64,000 nt of DNA, taken from NCBI RefSeq assembly GCF_900105075.1, contig NZ_FNSK01000001.1:2887001-2951000 (forward strand), given 5' to 3'. The notes below the pieces were generated by a model. It worked only from the letters and a program-made list of their open reading frames with translations, ran no database searches and had not been told where the DNA came from. Positions 27,347-35,367 of the stretch are shown here, one piece after another. Position 1 is the first letter of the stretch; each line of letters begins with the position of its first letter. The position numbers and the translations under genes are program-made. This DNA is from Rhodobacter sp. 24-YEA-8 (lineage in GTDB: Bacteria > Pseudomonadota > Alphaproteobacteria > Rhodobacterales > Rhodobacteraceae).

Positions 27347-27853
27347 ATGGACCCGGAACTGCGCAGATGTTTTGTCGAAGGCATGAGCCGGGCTGCGACC
27401 TTTGTCGCCGTCGCCACCACGGATGGAGAAGGCGGGCGCTTTGGCGTGACGATTTCCTCGCTGACCTCTGTTTCGGCGGATGGCGACCATCCCTCGCTGC
27501 TGGCCTGTATCCATCACCGCAGCTCGACCGCGACAGCGATCCTGAAAAACCGCGCCTTTTGCGCCAATCTGCTGCATGAAGGCCAGCACGAGATCGCCAA
27601 TATCTTTGCCGGCCGCAGCGGTATGGCCGATCATGACGCGCGCTTCGACCAGGTGCCCTGGCAACCGGGCAGCCTTGGCCAGCCGAAAATCGCGGGGGCG
27701 ACGGCGGTGTTTGAATGCCGCCTTGCCACCGCGCTTTACTGGGAAACCCATCATATCTTTGTCGGCCATGTCACCGGTGTGACCCTGTCGGAAGACCCCG
27801 CGACCCTGCTTTACGGCCAGCGCGCCTATCGCCGGGCGGTGGATATCAGCTGA
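27347..27853 (+). CDS. Flavin reductase family protein (candidate corrin reductase)
   Basis: This 168-residue protein shows the flavin reductase domain: MSRAATFVAVATTDGEGGRFGVTISSLTSVS split across the first 45 residues, LLACIHHRSSTATAILKNRAFCANLLHEGQHEIANIF, and the C-terminal HHIFVGHVTGV (His pair). Such proteins reduce FMN with NAD(P)H; Brucella CobR, the co(II)yrinate a,c-diamide reductase, belongs to this fold family. Proximity to cobO-cobQ makes that role possible, but a role with an oxygenase is equally consistent. ATG 27347 is preceded by AGGAGA. Confidence 0.85.
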   Translation: MDPELRRCFVEGMSRAATFVAVATTDGEGGRFGVTISSLTSVSADGDHPSLLACIHHRSSTATAILKNRAFCANLLHEGQHEIANIFAGRSGMADHDARFDQVPWQPGSLGQPKIAGATAVFECRLATALYWETHHIFVGHVTGVTLSEDPATLLYGQRAYRRAVDIS

Positions 27854-27871
27854 TCTGCCGGCCCGGGCCCA

Positions 27872-28360
27872 TCAGCATTCCGGATAGCCGAGGCGGATCA
27901 GCTCTGCCCCGCTCACCCGGAGAGGGTTGTCGAGCCTGTAACGCGCCGTTTCCATGAACCAGCTGCGAAGTGGTTCGCGGTAATGCTGCGCCATGATCTG
28001 CGACCAATGGTCAAATTCCGGCTTTGGCAGCGGCTTGCCGTAAGAGCTCGGGCCATGAAAGCCAAAGCTCGCGCGGCGGTGGACGCAGATATTGTCGAGC
28101 CCGAGATACATCGTGCAGGCCGAATTGCAGGTGCCACGCAGCTCGACGCGGTCGCCGCTGGCCCGCAGGCGCTGAACCTCGCGTTCCCTGGTCGCGATCA
28201 GACCGCCCGGGTCGGCCCGCACCACCCTGATCGTGCCGATATGGGTGGGCCGCATCTGCGCCAGGGCCTTTCCCGGACTGAGCGGTGGTATTGCACCGCT
28301 GGCTATTGAAAAGCACAGGACAGCAAAGCCCGCCCGCACCCGGGTCGAGACACGTTTCAT
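27872..28360 (-). CDS. Secreted ClpP-fold-like protein of unknown function
   Basis: The 162-residue protein begins with a Sec signal peptide (basic MKRVSTRVR, hydrophobic stretch, cleavage near KALAQ). The mature part has the pattern GGLIATREREVQRLRASGDRVELRG followed by TCNSACTMYLGLDNICVHRRASFGFHGPSS, which resembles periplasmic ClpP/crotonase-fold proteins (COG3904-like), where Ser in the C-x-SAC loop could be a nucleophile. I assign no substrate. It is convergent with the flavin reductase gene, separated by 18 nt. Confidence 0.6.
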   Translation of the reverse strand: MKRVSTRVRAGFAVLCFSIASGAIPPLSPGKALAQMRPTHIGTIRVVRADPGGLIATREREVQRLRASGDRVELRGTCNSACTMYLGLDNICVHRRASFGFHGPSSYGKPLPKPEFDHWSQIMAQHYREPLRSWFMETARYRLDNPLRVSGAELIRLGYPEC

Positions 28361-28582
28361 GACAAACCCCTTTCCACCTTAGCGGCGGGGTCATCTGAGT
28401 TTCCGACCCTCACCCATCGCGAAGATGAGCAAAGCAGAAGCGTGCTTAAGACGAGGTTTTCACAGCTGAGGCCGGAGGCATTCGAGTCATTAAAACAGGA
28501 TCTTAATTCCCCGGATTTGCCATATTCCGCGCAGGCTATCGGTCTGGATCTGCCGCCCGCACTGGCCCCGATCAGGCATGGG

Positions 28583-29605
28583 TCAGCGTCGGATCAGGGC
28601 GGCAAGCGCGGCCTCGCCCGGAGCACAGGCCGCGATAAGACGCGCCCTCTCAGCGGGGGCAAGCCGGTCCGCGCGAGACGGGCGGTGCTCCGGCCGGGCT
28701 CCGGCCTCCCTCAGCCAGCCCGCCGGGGCCGATACATCCAGATACAAGGCCAGCGCCGCCAGTTCCGCCTCCGGCGCCGCGACCAGTGCCTCATAAGAAA
28801 GGTGATGCCAGCGCGCATGTGGCAGGGCCGCAAGCGCGTGCGCGCCCCGGATCACCATGGCCGACCAGAACCGCGCCAGCAGCAGCGGATCGGCGGGCTT
28901 ATCCAGCATCGGCGTGACCGGCATCGCGACGCTCAGCGCCTGCAGGACCCGCCAGATCCGCCCGCGCCCGTAATGGCTGTCAGGGTCAAGAAGGTCGATG
29001 CCAAGGCCCAGCATCCGCTGCCACATCCGCGCGGCCAGCCTGGTGGCGGGGTAATCGCTCATCGAGAGCACGGTTTCCGGGCCGCTCCGCGTCAGAAGGA
29101 CAAGGCGCGCCTCGGGAAACAGGCGCGCCAGCGTCCGCGTCGCCACCAGCGAGCCGCCCGAACGTTCAACCCAGAGCCGGCGATTGCGGGCCATGGCCAT
29201 CGCGCCAAACAGCTGGCGGTAGTGATCCGCAACGCTTTGCCGGGGAAATGCAGCAACCTCCGCCGCCAGCTGGTCGAAAAGGTCATCGGGCGCGTCCGTC
29301 AGATGCGGCAGAGCGACCTGGAGGAGCGGCGGGCAGCGAAACGGGTCATGGCGGTTGCGCTCCTGGCACCCATAGAGAAACTCACGCGGCGCCCGCAGCG
29401 GATTGCCGGCCAGCGCGCCGATCCGGGTCGGCTCCGCGAGGCCACGCCAGAAGCGCCGCGCCGAAAGCTGCCCGGGCGGGAAGGCCCGCGCGCCGGCAGT
29501 GGAAAACACCTCCGAGAGGCTGAGCAGTTCGGGATGCAGCCGGATCAGATCCGAAACCAGCGTCGACCCGCAGCGCGCAGAACCAAGGATGAAAGCCCCC
29601 GCCAT
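28583..29605 (-). CDS. Sulfotransferase family protein
   Basis: This 340-residue protein opens with AFILGSARCGSTLVSDLIRLHP, the 5'-phosphosulfate-binding loop of PAPS-dependent sulfotransferases, and has LVLLTRSGPETVLSMSDY mid-protein, resembling the 3'-phosphate-binding region (R..P..S). It would transfer sulfonate from PAPS to a hydroxyl or amine acceptor. Its start lies 3 nt after the TetR stop, so the two form an operon. It faces away from the ketoacyl-synthase operon, which suggests a role in modifying that product, or an unrelated Stf0-like function. Confidence 0.8.
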   Translation of the reverse strand: MAGAFILGSARCGSTLVSDLIRLHPELLSLSEVFSTAGARAFPPGQLSARRFWRGLAEPTRIGALAGNPLRAPREFLYGCQERNRHDPFRCPPLLQVALPHLTDAPDDLFDQLAAEVAAFPRQSVADHYRQLFGAMAMARNRRLWVERSGGSLVATRTLARLFPEARLVLLTRSGPETVLSMSDYPATRLAARMWQRMLGLGIDLLDPDSHYGRGRIWRVLQALSVAMPVTPMLDKPADPLLLARFWSAMVIRGAHALAALPHARWHHLSYEALVAAPEAELAALALYLDVSAPAGWLREAGARPEHRPSRADRLAPAERARLIAACAPGEAALAALIRR

Positions 29606-29608
29606 TTT

Positions 29609-30208
29609 TTAGCCCTTCGGCTTGAGCCGGCTGAGCATCGCATCCAGCACCGAAGCCGCGATCTCGCCGGCGCTTTGTGTGGTCAGGATGTCGAGCCGGC
29701 GATCCACCTCCAGCGCCACCGCGCCATGAACCGATACATAAAGCTGCTCGGTCAGCCGCATGGCACGATTGTCATCCAGATCGGGCGCATGTTCGCGGAG
29801 CAGCTCTGTCAGCCGCCCCATCAGGCCCCGGACCGCCTCGCCATACCAGTCGGGAAAGGTCTCGCGCTGGCGCATACCGCCGAAAAGTGCGCTCCACAGA
29901 GCCGGGTTGCGGCGCATGAAAGAAATATAGCTCTGGCAAATCAGATGCAGCCGCGCTGCAGGGGTGCCTGCCTCGGGGAGTGTGTCAAAGAGCTGTTCAA
30001 GCCGGGCAAAGGTCTCGCGGTTCACCTCCATCAGAATATCCGACATCGAGCCGAAGACATTGTAGATCGAGGCTGCCGTATACCCGACCTCACGCGCGAT
30101 CGCGCGGGCCGAGAGACCCGGGACGCCTTCGCGATCCAGGATCCCGCGTGCAGACTCAAGGATGGCCTGGCGCAGCTCTGCCCGCGGCACACGCTGGGGT
30201 CGGCTCAT
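29609..30208 (-). CDS. TetR/AcrR-family transcriptional regulator
   Basis: About 199 residues from ATG 30208, preceded by GGAGG eight nt upstream. The N-terminal HTH is LRQAILESARGILDREGVPGLSARAIAREVGYTAASIYNVFGS, quoted in parts: ARAIAREVG and ASIYNVFGS are the recognition elements. The C-terminal ligand domain is typical of the TetR_C group. It is divergent from a fatty-acyl-type biosynthetic operon and very probably binds the two TGAACA-type palindromes between them, regulating itself and the operon. An acyl-CoA-like ligand is inference. Confidence 0.9.
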   Translation of the reverse strand: MSRPQRVPRAELRQAILESARGILDREGVPGLSARAIAREVGYTAASIYNVFGSMSDILMEVNRETFARLEQLFDTLPEAGTPAARLHLICQSYISFMRRNPALWSALFGGMRQRETFPDWYGEAVRGLMGRLTELLREHAPDLDDNRAMRLTEQLYVSVHGAVALEVDRRLDILTTQSAGEIAASVLDAMLSRLKPKG

Positions 30209-30234
30209 ATTCGCCTCCGTAAGGTTTTGCATAC

Positions 30235-30247
30235 TGAACATCGTTCA
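30235..30247. promoter_or_regulatory. Operator 1, TGAACATCGTTCA, before tetR
   Basis: A perfect 5-3-5 inverted repeat located 27 nt upstream of the tetR start codon. It matches operator 2 (30289-30301) at 12 of 13 positions, so both are probably bound by the same TetR dimer. Confidence 0.7.
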
Positions 30248-30288
30248 AAAACTTCTTGACGTAAAGCCCGGCCCAGGTCAAGGGTTAA

Positions 30289-30301
30289 TGAACATTGTTC
30301 A
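30289..30301. promoter_or_regulatory. Operator 2, TGAACATTGTTCA, before the ketoacyl-synthase gene
   Basis: A perfect 5-3-5 inverted repeat 12 nt upstream of the plus-strand ATG (30314). Between the two operators lie inward-facing TTGAC boxes (30256-30260 plus strand and 30277-30281 minus strand), which look like the -35 elements of overlapping divergent promoters. Confidence 0.7.
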
Positions 30302-30313
30302 ATAAGGTGCATC

Positions 30314-31327
30314 ATGCAGAGTTCATCCCATCCGGACAGCCCCCAGGCGATGCGGATTCTCGGTACGGGTATGTATCTGCCGGAACAGCGCCTTGCCTCA
30401 TCCGCGATTGACCAGCGGTTCGGCTGGGCTGCGGGCACCACCGAACGTCGCTACGGGCTTGCCGCCCGCCATATTGCCGGACCCGAGGAAAGCACATCGA
30501 TGATGGCGTCCGAAGCGGCGCGCCAGGCGCTTGAGGTGGCCGGGATCCGCGCGGGCGATCTCGATCTGATCCTTGGCGCCTGCGGGGTGATGGAACAGGC
30601 GATCCCGTCGACCGCGACACTGGTGCAGGCACGGCTTGGGCTGGGGAAGTCGGGCATTCCCTCTTATGACGTGAATGCGACCTGTCTGAGTTTCGTGCAG
30701 GCGCTGGATCTGGCCGCGATGCAGATTGCCGCCGGGCGCGCGCGCCGGGTGCTGGTGTTTTCCGCCGACATCGCCTCGGTCGGGCTGGACTGGTCCGAAC
30801 CCGATACGGCAGCGATCTTCGGCGATGGCGCGGCGGCGGTGGTTCTGGGCGCAGATGCGGGCGAAGGCGTGCTGGCAAGCCGTTTTGAAACCTATTCCGA
30901 AGGCCAGGCCGCCTGCGTGCTTGAGGGCGGCGGCACCCGTTACGGCGGCACCCGCGATCCGGAACTGCTCAACCGGACCAATGTGTTTCATATGGATGGG
31001 CAGACCGCCTTTCGCATCGCCGCGCGCTACCTGCCGCGTTTCCTCCGGGCGCTCATGGACGAGGCCGGTGTCGGTTACAGCGATCTGGCCTGTATCGTGC
31101 CGCATCAGGCCTCTGGCCCGGCGCTGGATCATGGTCTGGCGCGGCTGGGAATACCGCCCGAAAAGGTGGTCCGGACCTTCGGGCAGCTGGGCAATCAGAT
31201 CGCGACCTCGATCCCGACCGCATTGCATCACGCGATCACCTCGGGGCGCCTGCAGCGCGGCGAACTTGCCATGCTGATCGGCACCTCGGCGGGGCTGTCG
31301 CTGGGTGGCATGGTGGTGCGCTGCTGA
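30314..31327 (+). CDS. 3-oxoacyl-ACP synthase III / OleA-type condensing enzyme
   Basis: This 337-residue thiolase-fold enzyme keeps the FabH-type Cys-His-Asn triad: Cys in DVNATCLSFVQAL (near residue 125), His in CIVPHQASG, Asn in QLGNQIATSIPTALHH. The TCLSF context differs from housekeeping FabH (usually AACAGF), so it is probably a specialised synthase that condenses acyl-CoA or acyl-ACP units, as in OleA or signalling/secondary-metabolite systems. It is first in a four-gene operon with 1- to 11-nt overlaps. An AAGGTG precedes the ATG. Confidence 0.85.
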   Translation: MQSSSHPDSPQAMRILGTGMYLPEQRLASSAIDQRFGWAAGTTERRYGLAARHIAGPEESTSMMASEAARQALEVAGIRAGDLDLILGACGVMEQAIPSTATLVQARLGLGKSGIPSYDVNATCLSFVQALDLAAMQIAAGRARRVLVFSADIASVGLDWSEPDTAAIFGDGAAAVVLGADAGEGVLASRFETYSEGQAACVLEGGGTRYGGTRDPELLNRTNVFHMDGQTAFRIAARYLPRFLRALMDEAGVGYSDLACIVPHQASGPALDHGLARLGIPPEKVVRTFGQLGNQIATSIPTALHHAITSGRLQRGELAMLIGTSAGLSLGGMVVRC

Positions 31328-32301
31328 TGGCGGTTCTGATCACAGGGGCGACAGGGTGTCTTGGCGGCGGCATCGCGCGCCAGTTGATGGCCGCAGGTGT
31401 CAGAGTCACCGGCCAGGGCCGCGATCTGCGGGCCGGGGCAGAACTGGTGCAGCAGGGCGCGGAATTTCTGCCGCTCGATCTCTGCGATCCGGTGCCGCTT
31501 GCGCCGGTTTTGGCCGGCACAGAGACTGTTTTCCACTGTGCCGCCCTGTCTTCGGCCTGGGGACGCGCCCGTGACTTCCAGGCGCTGAATGTCGACGCAA
31601 CCCGCAGACTGCTGGACGCGGCGCGCGACGCCGGGGTGAAGCGGTTCATCTTTGCCTCCTCCCCCAGCATCTATGCCAATGGCACCGACCGGCTGGATCT
31701 GACCGAGGACGCGCCCCTGCCCGCACGCTTTGCCACGCATTACGCCCGCACCAAGGCGGAATCCGAGGCATTGGTACTGTCTTATGACCAGCCCGGCGCG
31801 ATGCGGGTGGTGGCGTTGCGCCCCCGCGCGATCTATGGGCGCGGCGACCGGGCGCTGATGCCGCGCCTTCTGGCGGCAATGCGGCGCGGGACGCTGCCCC
31901 TGATCTCGGGCGGTGCGGCGCTGATTGATGTCACCCATGTCTCGGATGCCGCGCGCGCGATGGTTCTGGCCGCAGATCACGCCCACAAGGTCGGAGGGCG
32001 GGTATTCAACATCACCTCGGGCGAGAGCTGGCGGTTCGACCGTCTTGCTGATGCAGCGGCGGATCTTTTTGGCCTCACCCCGCGCCGCAGGCACCTGCCC
32101 TATGGGCTTGCCATGGCAATCGCCACCGGGTTCGAGGCCATGCATCACCTGTTTCGCCCCGATATTGAGCCGATACTGACCCGCCAGGCCGTGGCCTCGC
32201 TGGGACGCAGCCTGACACTCGACATCTCTGCCGCACGGGCCGATCTGGGATATCGCCCGCAAGTGACCCTTGCCGAAGGGATGCGTGACTATGCTGCCTG
32301 A
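31327..32301 (+). CDS. NAD(P)-dependent epimerase/reductase, OleD / 3-beta-HSD type
   Basis: This 324-residue extended short-chain dehydrogenase has the Rossmann motif MAVLITGATGCLGGGIA, a VFHCAALSS segment and the catalytic Tyr-x-x-x-Lys as THYARTKAESE (near residue 142). It would reduce a 2-alkyl-3-keto acid or similar product of the upstream synthase to a hydroxy acid, as OleD does. The start codon overlaps the synthase stop by 1 nt (TGATG). The substrate is inference from order and family. Confidence 0.85.
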   Translation: MAVLITGATGCLGGGIARQLMAAGVRVTGQGRDLRAGAELVQQGAEFLPLDLCDPVPLAPVLAGTETVFHCAALSSAWGRARDFQALNVDATRRLLDAARDAGVKRFIFASSPSIYANGTDRLDLTEDAPLPARFATHYARTKAESEALVLSYDQPGAMRVVALRPRAIYGRGDRALMPRLLAAMRRGTLPLISGGAALIDVTHVSDAARAMVLAADHAHKVGGRVFNITSGESWRFDRLADAAADLFGLTPRRRHLPYGLAMAIATGFEAMHHLFRPDIEPILTRQAVASLGRSLTLDISAARADLGYRPQVTLAEGMRDYAA

Positions 32302-33106
32302 GATCATCCCGTTTCGCGTCGGCTATTGCAGCGCGCCCGCACGATTGTCGCGCCGGGATGCGGGCTGGTGGCCGATCCGCTTTCCCGCCGGTGTCGTGCT
32401 GATCCGCCATCCGGGCCTCGGCGATATCCTGTTCGATACCGGCTACGGACCTGCCTTTTTCGAGGCAACCCGCCCCATTCCGGAACGCTTCTACCGCTGG
32501 CTCACGCCGGCGCATCTGGATAGGGACCAGCGCCTGCCCGCGCAGCTCGGCCGCCACGGCGCGCAGATCCGGCACGTGGTGCTCTCGCATCTCCATGCCG
32601 ATCATGTCGCGGGGCTGTTCGGGATGGATCCGATCCCACCCGTCCTCACCTCGCGCAAATCCTGGGCGCATCTGCATCAGGGCAGCCGCCTCGCCACGCT
32701 GAAAGCGGGGTGCCCCGAAGGGCTCCGACGGCGGCTTCAGGCTCTGTCACCGCAGTTTTTCGAAGGTTTCCCGCAGGTCCCGCCCCCGGAGGGCGGCAGC
32801 AGCCTGGGACCGTTTCACGACATTTCCGGCACCGGCAGCCTGCTTGCGGTGGCCCTGCCCGGGCATGGTCATGGTCAGTTCGGCCTTTATCTGCCCCGGA
32901 CCACCGGCGGCCCGGCCTTTCTGATCGCCGATGCCGCATGGAGCCGCCAGGCGCTGCGCGATGGCTGCCCGCCGCCCGATTACACCCTGCGCCGCCTTGG
33001 CGATGCAGCGGCCTATCTCGCCACTTTCTCGGCGCTGGCCGATCTCGCCCGGAACCGGCCCGACATCACCTTCTGGCCGTCCCATTGCCCGGAGGCCTTT
33101 GCGTGA
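32291..33106 (+). CDS. MBL-fold metallo-hydrolase
   Basis: About 271 residues from ATG 32291, overlapping the reductase 3' end by 11 nt. The metal site HLHADHVAG (HxHxDH, near residue 100) and a later HGHGQ and WPSHCP are those of the metallo-beta-lactamase superfamily, in the lactonase/glyoxalase II-like branch. It would hydrolyse a lactone, ester or thioester. Its place in the operon suggests it processes a pathway intermediate, such as releasing product or opening a lactone; this is inference. Confidence 0.85.
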   Translation: MLPEIIPFRVGYCSAPARLSRRDAGWWPIRFPAGVVLIRHPGLGDILFDTGYGPAFFEATRPIPERFYRWLTPAHLDRDQRLPAQLGRHGAQIRHVVLSHLHADHVAGLFGMDPIPPVLTSRKSWAHLHQGSRLATLKAGCPEGLRRRLQALSPQFFEGFPQVPPPEGGSSLGPFHDISGTGSLLAVALPGHGHGQFGLYLPRTTGGPAFLIADAAWSRQALRDGCPPPDYTLRRLGDAAAYLATFSALADLARNRPDITFWPSHCPEAFA

Positions 33107-34383
33107 CCCCCTCGCCCCTCACCGCCTTTCTGGCCGCACGTTACGGACACGGCTTTCGCTCGCGTGCGGAAATCATCGCCTGGCAGGCCGCCGGGCTGCG
33201 CCGCCTGCGCGAGCAGATCATGCCGCGCTCGCCCTTTCACGCGCCCTATGCCGCGAGGCGAATTGCGGAATGGCCGATGATGAACAAGGCCCGGCTGATG
33301 GAGCATTTTACCCTCATCAATACCTGCGGCATTCATCGCGATCAGGCCCTGGATATAGCGCTGAAATCCGAAGAGAGCCGTGATTTTTCCCCGATGATCG
33401 GCGAGGTGGCGGTGGGGCTTTCCACCGGCACCTCGGGGCAGCGCGGGTTGTTTCTCAGCGATAAACGCGAACGCGCGCTCTGGGCGGCGGTGATGTGCGG
33501 CCGGTTCTGGCCCGCGCCACTCCTGTCGCGTCAGCGGATCGCGTTTTTCCTGCGCGCGAATAACGCGCTCTATGAAAGCCTTTCGAACCCGCTGATGCAG
33601 TTCCGTTTCTACGATCTTCTGTCTGAGTTTGAGGTGCATCTGCCCCTGCTGAACCACCAGAACCCGACCGTGCTGATCGCCCCGGCGCAGATCCTCGGCC
33701 TGATCGCAAAGGCGCAGGCGGCGGGGCAGATCCGCATTCGCCCAAAGCGAATCATCTCGGTCGCCGAAGTGCTCTCTCCCGAAGACAGCGCGCTCATCGA
33801 GACCGTTTTCGGCCTGCGTCCCGACCAGGCATACCAATGCACCGAAGGTGTTCTGGGCTATACCTGTCGCCACGGGTCGCTGCATCTGAACGAGCGCTAT
33901 ATCCATTTCGACCGCGATGTGATCGACGACGCGACGGGCGCCTTTTGCCCGGTGATCACCGATTTCACCCGGCAGAGCCTGCCGATCCTGCGCTACCGGC
34001 TGGATGATGTGCTGATCCCCGACCCGGAGCCCTGCCCCTGCGGCTGTGCGAGCCAGCGGCTGAAACGGATTGAAGGGCGCAGCGATGACATCCTGTGGTG
34101 GGCCGGCGCGGATGGCAGGCCGCGCATGGTGCCCTCGGACGCGATCCGCCAGGCAGTGGCGACCCTGCCGGTGCCGGTGCGGGATTACCGGGTGATCGAA
34201 GAGGCCGGGCAACTGACAATCTGGCTCGACACCACGGTCGGGGAAATCGCCGGGCCGGCGATGGAACATGCCGTCACCCGCCTCGCCGCCGGCCTTGGCT
34301 GCATCCCGCCGGTGATGCAGATCCGCACCGGATTGCCCGCCGATCTGGCCGCCAAACGACGCCGCGTGCTGGTGCGGCGCTGA
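33103..34383 (+). CDS. PaaK / F390-synthetase-type adenylate-forming enzyme
   Basis: This 426-residue enzyme starts at GTG 33103, overlapping the MBL stop by 4 nt, with GGAGG upstream. The ATP-binding loop VGLSTGTSGQRGLFLSD, a YQCTEGVLGYTC segment, LRYRLDDVLIP and the hinge IEGRSDDIL place it in the phenylacetate-CoA ligase / coenzyme F390 synthetase group of ANL enzymes. It would adenylate a carboxylic acid, perhaps the hydroxy acid made upstream. A Cys-rich EPCPCGCAS stretch could bind Zn. The end product is unknown. Confidence 0.85.
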   Translation: MTPSPLTAFLAARYGHGFRSRAEIIAWQAAGLRRLREQIMPRSPFHAPYAARRIAEWPMMNKARLMEHFTLINTCGIHRDQALDIALKSEESRDFSPMIGEVAVGLSTGTSGQRGLFLSDKRERALWAAVMCGRFWPAPLLSRQRIAFFLRANNALYESLSNPLMQFRFYDLLSEFEVHLPLLNHQNPTVLIAPAQILGLIAKAQAAGQIRIRPKRIISVAEVLSPEDSALIETVFGLRPDQAYQCTEGVLGYTCRHGSLHLNERYIHFDRDVIDDATGAFCPVITDFTRQSLPILRYRLDDVLIPDPEPCPCGCASQRLKRIEGRSDDILWWAGADGRPRMVPSDAIRQAVATLPVPVRDYRVIEEAGQLTIWLDTTVGEIAGPAMEHAVTRLAAGLGCIPPVMQIRTGLPADLAAKRRRVLVRR

Positions 34384-34440
34384 CAGGGTCAGCCAGGATG
34401 GGGCTTGCCAGCGCGGGGGCGTGACGGGCAGGCTGGCGTG

Positions 34441-35367
34441 ATGGACAAGCTGCAAGATATCCTGAACGAGATCACCGCCACGCTCGCGAGCCGCGAAGAG
34501 CGCGGGCATCCCGCCGATTACATCCCGCCGCTGGCCCATGTCAGCCCGAAGCATTTCGGCATCGCCGTCGCGCTGAATGAGGGCGGGCTTTTCACCGCCG
34601 GCGAGGCGGATCTGCCTTTCTCCATCCAGTCGATTTCCAAGGTTTTCACCCTGACACTGGCGCTTGGGATGTATGGCGATGCGCTCTGGCGTCGTGTCGG
34701 GCGCGAACCTTCGGGAAGCGCCTTCAACTCCATCGTGCTGCTGGAACAGGAAAAGGGCATCCCGCGCAACCCGTTCATCAATCCGGGCGCGCTGGTGGTG
34801 GCGGATGCGCTGCTGGCGCATGCCCGGGCGCCGCGTGAGACGATTGGCGAGATCCTGCGGTTTTTGCGTTTCATCTCGGATGATGACACGATCAGCGCCG
34901 ATCCGGCGGTGGCGCGCGCCGAAAAGGCGACCGGCTTTCGCAACGCGGCGCTTGCGAATTACCTGCATTCCTGGGGCAATCTGACGAACCCGCCCGACCA
35001 TGTGCTGGGCGTCTATTTCCACCATTGCGCCGTCACCATGAGCTGCGCGCAACTGGCCCGCGCCGGGGGCTATCTGGCAAATGGGGGCCGCAATCCGGTC
35101 ACGGGGCGTTCGGTGGTCTCGAACGTGCGCGCGCGGCGGATCAATGCGCTGATGCTGACCTGCGGCCATTATGACGGCTCGGGCGATTTCGCCTACCGCG
35201 TTGGATTACCCGGGAAAAGCGGGGTCGGAGGCGGGATCCTCGCGGTGGTGCCGGGGGTGGCGTCGATTGCCGTCTGGTCGCCCGGGCTGAATGCGAATGG
35301 CAATTCGCTGTTGGGCACCGAGGCGCTGGAAATGCTGTCGCAGCGGATGGGCTGGTCGGTTTTCTGA
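34441..35367 (+). CDS. glsA: Glutaminase
   Basis: This 308-residue protein belongs to the serine-dependent beta-lactamase-fold glutaminases: the SxxK motif is [11 protein letters not shown] (Ser near residue 65), with [11 protein letters not shown] and [22 protein letters not shown] motifs. It hydrolyses glutamine to glutamate and ammonia in the cytoplasm. It begins 57 nt after the adenylating enzyme, so read-through is possible, but the function is unrelated. The ATG at 34441 gives the family N-terminus; the in-frame codons upstream are not supported. Confidence 0.94.
   Translation: MDKLQDILNEITATLASREERGHPADYIPPLAHVSPKHFGIAVALNEGGLFTAGEADLPFSIQSISKVFTLTLALGMYGDALWRRVGREPSGSAFNSIVLLEQEKGIPRNPFINPGALVVADALLAHARAPRETIGEILRFLRFISDDDTISADPAVARAEKATGFRNAALANYLHSWGNLTNPPDHVLGVYFHHCAVTMSCAQLARAGGYLANGGRNPVTGRSVVSNVRARRINALMLTCGHYDGSGDFAYRVGLPGKSGVGGGILAVVPGVASIAVWSPGLNANGNSLLGTEALEMLSQRMGWSVF

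Noticed and set aside
28442..30259. 605-codon plus-strand open frame
   Set aside because: It runs antisense to the sulfotransferase and TetR genes and its translation is a low-complexity Arg/Pro/Gln pattern with no domain; GC-rich shadow frame.
33013..35169. 718-codon minus-strand open frame
   Set aside because: Antisense to the adenylating enzyme and glutaminase, both of which have clear motifs; no recognisable domain in the minus frame.
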